Shown here: positions 7,017-11,915 of the stretch, one piece after another
Position numbering within the stretch: the first letter of the stretch is position 1
Layout of the letters: each line of letters begins with the position of its first letter
Assembly (NCBI GenBank): GCA_019454915.1
Contig: JACFNM010000111.1
Coordinates: 1-11,915 of the forward strand
DNA from: Chitinophagaceae bacterium
GTDB lineage: Bacteria > Bacteroidota > Bacteroidia > Chitinophagales > Chitinophagaceae
Reading direction: 5' to 3'
DNA: 11,915 bases
Position numbers and translations under genes: made by a program
The notes under the pieces: model-generated
The model's database searches: none
The model's input: only the letters and a program-made list of their open reading frames with translations
What the model was told of the DNA's origin: nothing

Positions 7017-8606
7017 TTAGTTAGTAGGCACCGGATACAAATTCAATGGCTTAGTATCCCACCATAACCGGGTGGTATTATTATCGGGCCCGTTTAACAA
7101 AGTTCTTGCATTTTCTACGGCCTGCGAGTTTGTCGAAATTTCACCCGTTGTAAGCATTAATCTTCTCACCAGGCCTGTAGTGGGAATATCCGGATTTAAA
7201 GAATTAATAACTGCATATCCCCTCGGATATCCCGTTCTCCTCCTCTCGGCCCATGCTTCTCTGCCCTGTGGAAAGAGTCCTATCCATTTTTGTGTAATAA
7301 TCTGTTCCAGCTTTGTTTCAAAATCAGCGCCTTCCTGATAGGCAACAGGGATATCCGTCATAGCCGGGCTATTCCATTGATCATTTAGGGCCGCAGGCTT
7401 ATTATTGCTGTTGATATAACTTTCTATTTCAGTATCAGTAGCAGTAGTCCATTGCTTCAATGAAGTCCTTATCCCTTCATCGTATAGTTCCTTGGCAGTA
7501 CCTCCCATATTCCATCCCCGTAAAGCGCCTTCAGCTCTAAGGAAATACACTTCGGCTGCAGACATAACCGGACTGGGTAAATTGGCTCCCCCATCGATTA
7601 TGGGCAACCATTTTGTATCAACAAATGAGTTTGCATTATTTAGCAGCCCACCCGATTTTATCGATGCAGGCACCCCATTTCTCAACCCATGATAGCCACC
7701 ACTGCCACCTAATCTGTTTCCTGCTTCATTAAAATATTCACTCAGACGAGGGTCATTGTATCCAATTAAAGCACTCATGATGGAAGCGCTCGCTCTGAAC
7801 TCATTGATATAAGTCCACGTAGCCAACCCGTTAAGGTTATTAATCGTGGAAAGGACTCCGGCATTATCGGCATTCAATGTCATCACTCCGGCACTAACCG
7901 CTTTTTCTGCTTCCGTTTTGGCCAAATCGGGATCAACATAGGATATACGCATAGCCAGACGCAAGCGCAAGGAATTAGCCAGTACGAGCCATTTGGCTGC
8001 GTTGCCACCGTACACTAAATCATCATTGGCAAATGCAACCGCCGACTGGTTCTGTTGCAGTACTGAAACCGCCTCATCAAGGGTCTTGAAAAAATCTTTG
8101 TAAACAGATTCCTGGGAATCATATGGAACACTTGTCTCACCATTTCCATACTGGCTGTACATTATCGGCCCAAAATAGTCCGATTCTCTATGATAGGCTT
8201 CTACCCGCCATATCTTTACTATAGCGTTTTCAACTGCCATAGATTTCTCTTTCGTAATCTCTTCAACCTGGAACAACTGAGGTGCTACTGACCCGTAGAA
8301 ATATTTAAACCGGATATTTGTCCATGCCGCGACTTCCATAAACTGGTCAGAGTTAAAATTCGGATGCGTCGTGGCAAAAAACTGAGAATAAATATCAGCA
8401 AACAAGTTTTGCCCGACCTGGTATTGACCTGATAATGTCCCCCACTGAGCTTGTGCAAAAGCCTGACCAATAAGCGACTCATTCATTACCAGGGAATTTT
8501 TAGGAGTATTGATCTCCGTAAAATTCTTTGTACAGGAAACACAAAAGAATCCGGCAAATGTCACCAGGAGAAAGACCTTAAACAAGTTAAACTTATTTAA
8601 TAACAT
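7017..8606 (-). CDS. susD-like: SusD/RagB-type outer-membrane nutrient-binding lipoprotein
   Basis: A protein of 529 residues, usual for the family. The lipoprotein signal (MLLNKFNLFKVFLLVTFAGF) ends at Cys25 (CVSC). The mature chain has the helical, TPR-like SusD pattern: NESLIGQAFAQAQWGTL and FADIYSQFFATTH near the N-terminus, the IWRVEAYHRESDYFGPI segment typical of SusD proteins, KWLVLANSLRLRLAMRI, AAEVYFLRAEGALRGW, and a C-terminal IITQKWIGLFPQGREAWAE segment. It resembles the SusD-like_2/SusD-like (PF12771/PF12741) branch more than the classical starch-binding SusD. It should sit on the outer surface as the lid of the SusC transporter and bind oligosaccharides. The gene begins 61 bp after susC, the normal pairing and order. 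No truncation is seen. The substrate cannot be read from the sequence. Confidence 0.95.
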   Translation of the reverse strand: MLLNKFNLFKVFLLVTFAGFFCVSCTKNFTEINTPKNSLVMNESLIGQAFAQAQWGTLSGQYQVGQNLFADIYSQFFATTHPNFNSDQFMEVAAWTNIRFKYFYGSVAPQLFQVEEITKEKSMAVENAIVKIWRVEAYHRESDYFGPIMYSQYGNGETSVPYDSQESVYKDFFKTLDEAVSVLQQNQSAVAFANDDLVYGGNAAKWLVLANSLRLRLAMRISYVDPDLAKTEAEKAVSAGVMTLNADNAGVLSTINNLNGLATWTYINEFRASASIMSALIGYNDPRLSEYFNEAGNRLGGSGGYHGLRNGVPASIKSGGLLNNANSFVDTKWLPIIDGGANLPSPVMSAAEVYFLRAEGALRGWNMGGTAKELYDEGIRTSLKQWTTATDTEIESYINSNNKPAALNDQWNSPAMTDIPVAYQEGADFETKLEQIITQKWIGLFPQGREAWAERRRTGYPRGYAVINSLNPDIPTTGLVRRLMLTTGEISTNSQAVENARTLLNGPDNNTTRLWWDTKPLNLYPVPTN

Positions 8607-8667
8607 AATTGATTATTTTAAAATCGAATTAAAAATTATATACTACTCTTCCGATGTCTAACGAATA

Positions 8668-11600
8668 TCAAAATGACAATCTGAGACTTATTCCATAGGA
8701 TCTCGTTGTGGGCGGTGTAAAAGATTGAAATCCCTCCGAATCTGGTGACGTTCCAACCATGAAATCAGGATCGATACTGTCAGAAGCACGTTGAATAAAG
8801 AATAAATTTCGTCCAACCAACATGATTTGCAAATTTGATGCGTTAGCGCCACTTATCTTGATCGGCAATGAATACCCCAGGGTAATTTCTCTGAGTCTTG
8901 TATTCGTTGCAGACTCAACGAAAGCCTCGCCAACCGGAGTATTTCTTCCCCCAATTGTGTTCCATAACGTCTCGGGTGAAATCGGCACGTCGTTGATATG
9001 TCCATCAACTTCAGAAACGGCTACTTCATTACTAAAGATATCTTTTCCAAATATTACACCTCCTTCTCTTCCAATCAGTGTTCCTTCCGTCATTCCATTA
9101 GCATACAACATCGAATTGGTCATCGAAATAATTGAGCCTCCCTGACGGTGGTCAATCAATGCAGTTAGACTGACTTTTTTGTACCTCAGAGATGTAAAAA
9201 TACCACCCATCCAATCCGGATTGAAATTACCAACCATCACTGTTCTTCCAGCCGTAATACGTGGCATACCATTTGCACCGACCAATATCCGATTCTGACC
9301 ATCTCTCAAAAATCCACGGGAATAAATCTCGCCATAAGGTTTCCCCTGCTCAATTGTGAATTCCCTCACATAAGGATCATCTCCTACAATAACTTTAGGT
9401 CTTTCATCAGAGATACTGTTCACCATGCTTCTGTTCAGGTTCCAGTTTACGTTAACGTCCCAGGTAAGGTTTTTAGTTCTAATTGGTTTGGTGGTCAATT
9501 GTATTTCAACACCACTGTTTCTCACGTCTCCGCCATTTGTATAGAACTGGCTGGCGCCAGATCCTATAGGTAATGCAACAGTAAAGAGCTGGTTGGATGT
9601 ATTCGTTTTATAAAACGTAAAATCAAATCCCAAACGATTTTGCAAAAACTGCATTTCCAGACCGGCTTCTATGGACTTTGTTTCTTCCGGTACAAGTTTC
9701 GGGTTCGGCAGTGTACCACTCACCTCAACAAATCCGCTCCTGCCACCAGGGCGGAATGCTGCCGTTCTGAAAAGCATATACGGGGATGCACTGTTTCCAA
9801 CTTTAGCCCAGGAAGACCTCACCTTCATGAACGAAATCGCAGACGGCATGTCTACGATATCTGATAATATGACATTTGCACCCACCGATGGATAAAAGTA
9901 TGAACGATTATCTACCGGCAAAGTCGAACTCCAGTCGTTACGACCCGTTACGTCAAGATTAATAGCATTCTTCCAACTTAAAGTTCCAAAGCCATATACT
10001 GAATTAATATTGTAGTTGCTTCCCGGATCAAAATCAGTAAGTCCATCAAGCGTATTGGACATAGCAAAATAATTCGGCATAAGTAGTCCAAGACCTGTAT
10101 TGGAACTTAAAGATGTACTCCTCAAAACTCTGGAGCTACTTCCCGCGTTTACATTAAACTTCCAGCCTCTACTAATTTCTCTATTATAGCTCACCAATAC
10201 TTCTCCGTTCCACATAGTAGCATTACCCTGGGTTACGGTATATCTGCCATTTGGAGCCCTTACATAAGTATCATTGTAAAGCTTTTCTTCCCGCTGTGAA
10301 CTTGATCCATCAAAGGAACCACGTGCCATCACTGAAACTTCGGAGGTAAGATCATAAGTTACAGAAGTCATCAAAATAGTCCTTTGCCGGTGATTCTCAT
10401 TGGGATTACGATTGATAGTCCAGTAAGGGTTTGCAGATAATGTAGAAAGCGGATTCCAGAAATTCTGCTTGTTCAACCCTGCAACATTTACATATTCAAA
10501 GTCAACCGCATCTACTGTCCGGATATTTCTTGGAATAGTATAAGCCTGCATTATCGGATTGAAATTCGCAGCCCCCTCCTGAAACGAATTATATATTACA
10601 CGATTAACGTATTCCACCTTACTGTCAATCTTTAATTTTTTGGTCAACTGGTTACCAACTCGCAGTGAAATATTGTGGCTTCTGAAATTATTATTGGGGA
10701 TTATCCCGTCAACATTCCGGTATGTATATGAAAACGCTGTTTGTGTCTTTTCTCCTCCTGACCTGATAGAAACATTCGATGTCGAATTATGCCCGTCTTG
10801 AAATACATCACTAATATTATTCGGCTGAGCTGAGTATGGAACCTTTGTACCCTGTTTTTCAGGATCCAATGACCACGAGTCTACCATCTGTCCATCGAGC
10901 TTCGGGCCCCATGAGAATTCAGTGCGCGGATTGAATACCCCGGCAGATCCCTGCCCATATTCATTTTGAAATTTAAGCGGAAAGTCGGGGCTATTGACCA
11001 TAAACGTACTGTTAACATCTATACTTGTACTTCCCTTTCTGCCCTGTACGGTTTCAATAACTATAACGCCATTCTGAGCAGCACTACCATATAGTGCAGC
11101 AGCATTGGGACCTTTCAGAACATTAATTGAAGCAATGTTATCAGCAGATAAGTCCTGCGGGCTCCCATTCACGGGAACGCCGTCTATTACATATAGAGGC
11201 TGGCTGTCACCGGAAATAGAACGATTACCGCGCAATACAACCCGTGTAGCTCCGCCAACACCCACAGACGAAGAATTGATCGCCATACCGGAAATCTTAC
11301 CCTGAAGTGAGTTCATAATATTCGGGTCAGGTATCTCCTTCATCTGATCCACGTTTACGCTTTGCGTAGAATAAGTGAGCGACCGGCTTTGCCTTTCAAT
11401 ACCAAGCGCTGTAACAACAACCTCATGCATCGATCCTACTTCCCCCGCCATAACAATGTTTATAACCTGTCTACCATTAACGGACTCTGTTGCTGTAACA
11501 AAACCAATATGGGAAAAAATCAGCTTCCCACTACCCGGTACGTTAATTGAATAATTTCCATTATTATCCGATGTTGTCCCCACAGATGAACCTTGAAGAA

Positions 11601-11772
11601 CCACGGTAACTTCGGAAATCGCTTTACCATCGGTTGAAGTAATCTGTCCGGTTACCGTAATCCTCTCCTGAGCTAATGGAGCCTGACTTATAATTAAAAT
11701 GGAGCTCATAAAGAGAAATAAGACTTTAATACTTTTCAAGTAAGTCTTCTTAATGTCATACGATTTTCTCAT
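8668..11772 (-). CDS. susC-like: SusC/RagA-type TonB-linked outer-membrane transporter
   Basis: A protein of 1034 residues, full length for the family. The signal peptide (to about residue 35, ending APLAQ) is followed by a CarboxypepD_reg-like domain (about 38-110, from ITVTGQITSTDGKAISEVTV), the TonB-box region (MHEVVVTALGIERQSRSL, 115-132), and a plug domain with LQGKISGM, RGNRSISGDSQPLYVIDGVP and LKGPNAAALYGS. The rest is a beta-barrel ending in Phe (SYGISLRLSF), as outer-membrane barrels do. There is no N-terminal STN domain, so direct signalling to an anti-sigma factor is less likely. It should import oligosaccharides across the outer membrane using TonB energy, capped by the neighbouring SusD protein. 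It is the first gene of the locus, and its start lies only about 90 bp from the IS-like tip at the right end of the window. Confidence 0.97.
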   Translation of the reverse strand: MRKSYDIKKTYLKSIKVLFLFMSSILIISQAPLAQERITVTGQITSTDGKAISEVTVVLQGSSVGTTSDNNGNYSINVPGSGKLIFSHIGFVTATESVNGRQVINIVMAGEVGSMHEVVVTALGIERQSRSLTYSTQSVNVDQMKEIPDPNIMNSLQGKISGMAINSSSVGVGGATRVVLRGNRSISGDSQPLYVIDGVPVNGSPQDLSADNIASINVLKGPNAAALYGSAAQNGVIVIETVQGRKGSTSIDVNSTFMVNSPDFPLKFQNEYGQGSAGVFNPRTEFSWGPKLDGQMVDSWSLDPEKQGTKVPYSAQPNNISDVFQDGHNSTSNVSIRSGGEKTQTAFSYTYRNVDGIIPNNNFRSHNISLRVGNQLTKKLKIDSKVEYVNRVIYNSFQEGAANFNPIMQAYTIPRNIRTVDAVDFEYVNVAGLNKQNFWNPLSTLSANPYWTINRNPNENHRQRTILMTSVTYDLTSEVSVMARGSFDGSSSQREEKLYNDTYVRAPNGRYTVTQGNATMWNGEVLVSYNREISRGWKFNVNAGSSSRVLRSTSLSSNTGLGLLMPNYFAMSNTLDGLTDFDPGSNYNINSVYGFGTLSWKNAINLDVTGRNDWSSTLPVDNRSYFYPSVGANVILSDIVDMPSAISFMKVRSSWAKVGNSASPYMLFRTAAFRPGGRSGFVEVSGTLPNPKLVPEETKSIEAGLEMQFLQNRLGFDFTFYKTNTSNQLFTVALPIGSGASQFYTNGGDVRNSGVEIQLTTKPIRTKNLTWDVNVNWNLNRSMVNSISDERPKVIVGDDPYVREFTIEQGKPYGEIYSRGFLRDGQNRILVGANGMPRITAGRTVMVGNFNPDWMGGIFTSLRYKKVSLTALIDHRQGGSIISMTNSMLYANGMTEGTLIGREGGVIFGKDIFSNEVAVSEVDGHINDVPISPETLWNTIGGRNTPVGEAFVESATNTRLREITLGYSLPIKISGANASNLQIMLVGRNLFFIQRASDSIDPDFMVGTSPDSEGFQSFTPPTTRSYGISLRLSF

Positions 11773-11861
11773 AATTCAAGTTTATTTAACTTCGAAATTT
11801 CTAATAATAAAATAAATCATACTATCTGAAAATGGTTAAGGACATCTGATAAAAATAAAGA
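11773..11861 (-). promoter_or_regulatory. Short leader between IS tip and susC
   Basis: These 89 AT-rich bases separate the IS-like tip from the susC start codon. They must hold the susC ribosome-binding region and at least part of the promoter if transcription starts locally. I see no convincing Bacteroidota promoter (TTTG near -33 and TAnnTTTG near -7) here. The promoter may therefore be degenerate, or transcription may enter from the flanking element. The assignment rests on position only. Confidence 0.3.
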
Positions 11862-11862
11862 A

Positions 11863-11915
11863 GGTAGTATTTAATTCTTTGTGTAAATAGTATACAGTAA
11901 CTGTGTTAAGGAGTT
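11863..11915. mobile_element. Right-hand IS256-like insertion sequence tip (partial)
   Basis: This is the inverted copy of the sequence at the left edge of the window. It starts GGTAGTATT at 11863, has TTGTGTAAA at 11879-11887, and continues rightwards out of the window. A small dyad (ACAGTTACTGT, 11896-11906) and GTATAC lie further in. The element sits upstream of susC and points away from it. Whether it supplies an outward promoter cannot be judged, because only the last 53 bases are present. Confidence 0.6.

Noticed and set aside
1..11915. CRISPR arrays, tRNA or rRNA genes
   Set aside because: No regularly spaced repeats and no tRNA- or rRNA-like sequences were seen on either strand.

Overview
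This window looks like a polysaccharide utilisation locus (PUL) from a member of the Bacteroidota. The evidence is a SusC-type TonB-linked transporter followed by a SusD-type lipoprotein, export signals on most products, A-rich sequence just upstream of most start codons rather than Shine-Dalgarno sites, and a moderately AT-rich composition. A Tat-type signal on one gene, which many gut Bacteroides lack, leans towards an environmental lineage (Sphingobacteriia, Chitinophagia, Cytophagia or Marinilabiliales-like). Genus cannot be named from this sequence alone.

All recognisable genes lie on the minus strand, so the locus reads from right to left: susC-like (11772-8668), susD-like (8606-7017), a decayed coding stretch with a strong hairpin (about 7015-6704), a secreted CBM9-like carbohydrate-binding protein (6554-5841), a large heparinase II/III-type polysaccharide lyase (5708-2445), a remnant of the 3' end of a second, related gene (2425-2252), a 60-residue lipoprotein (2190-2008), a Tat-signal amidohydrolase with a complete metal site (1978-1004), and an overlapping second amidohydrolase-fold protein that has lost most metal ligands (1014-202). 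A probable model is that SusD and SusC capture and import oligosaccharides at the outer membrane, the CBM9-like protein binds glycan, the lyase cleaves a uronate-containing chain by beta-elimination, and the amidohydrolase pair acts on a released product. The substrate is not identified. No sulfatase, unsaturated glucuronyl hydrolase, kinase or regulator is present.

The window begins and ends in the same 54-bp sequence in opposite orientation (2-55 and 11862-11915). The sequence resembles the tip of an IS256-family insertion sequence, with TTGTGTAAA 17 bases in from the presumed end. The PUL therefore seems to be boxed in by two inverted copies of one insertion sequence, whose transposase genes lie outside the window. 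The upstream copy is about 90 bp before susC, where a regulator or promoter would normally be. Together with three decayed coding stretches, this suggests a PUL that has been moved or trimmed by IS activity.

The observations most worth following up are the IS bracketing, the pairing of an intact and a metal-site-deficient amidohydrolase, the gene remnants, and the perfect 12-bp hairpin right after susD.
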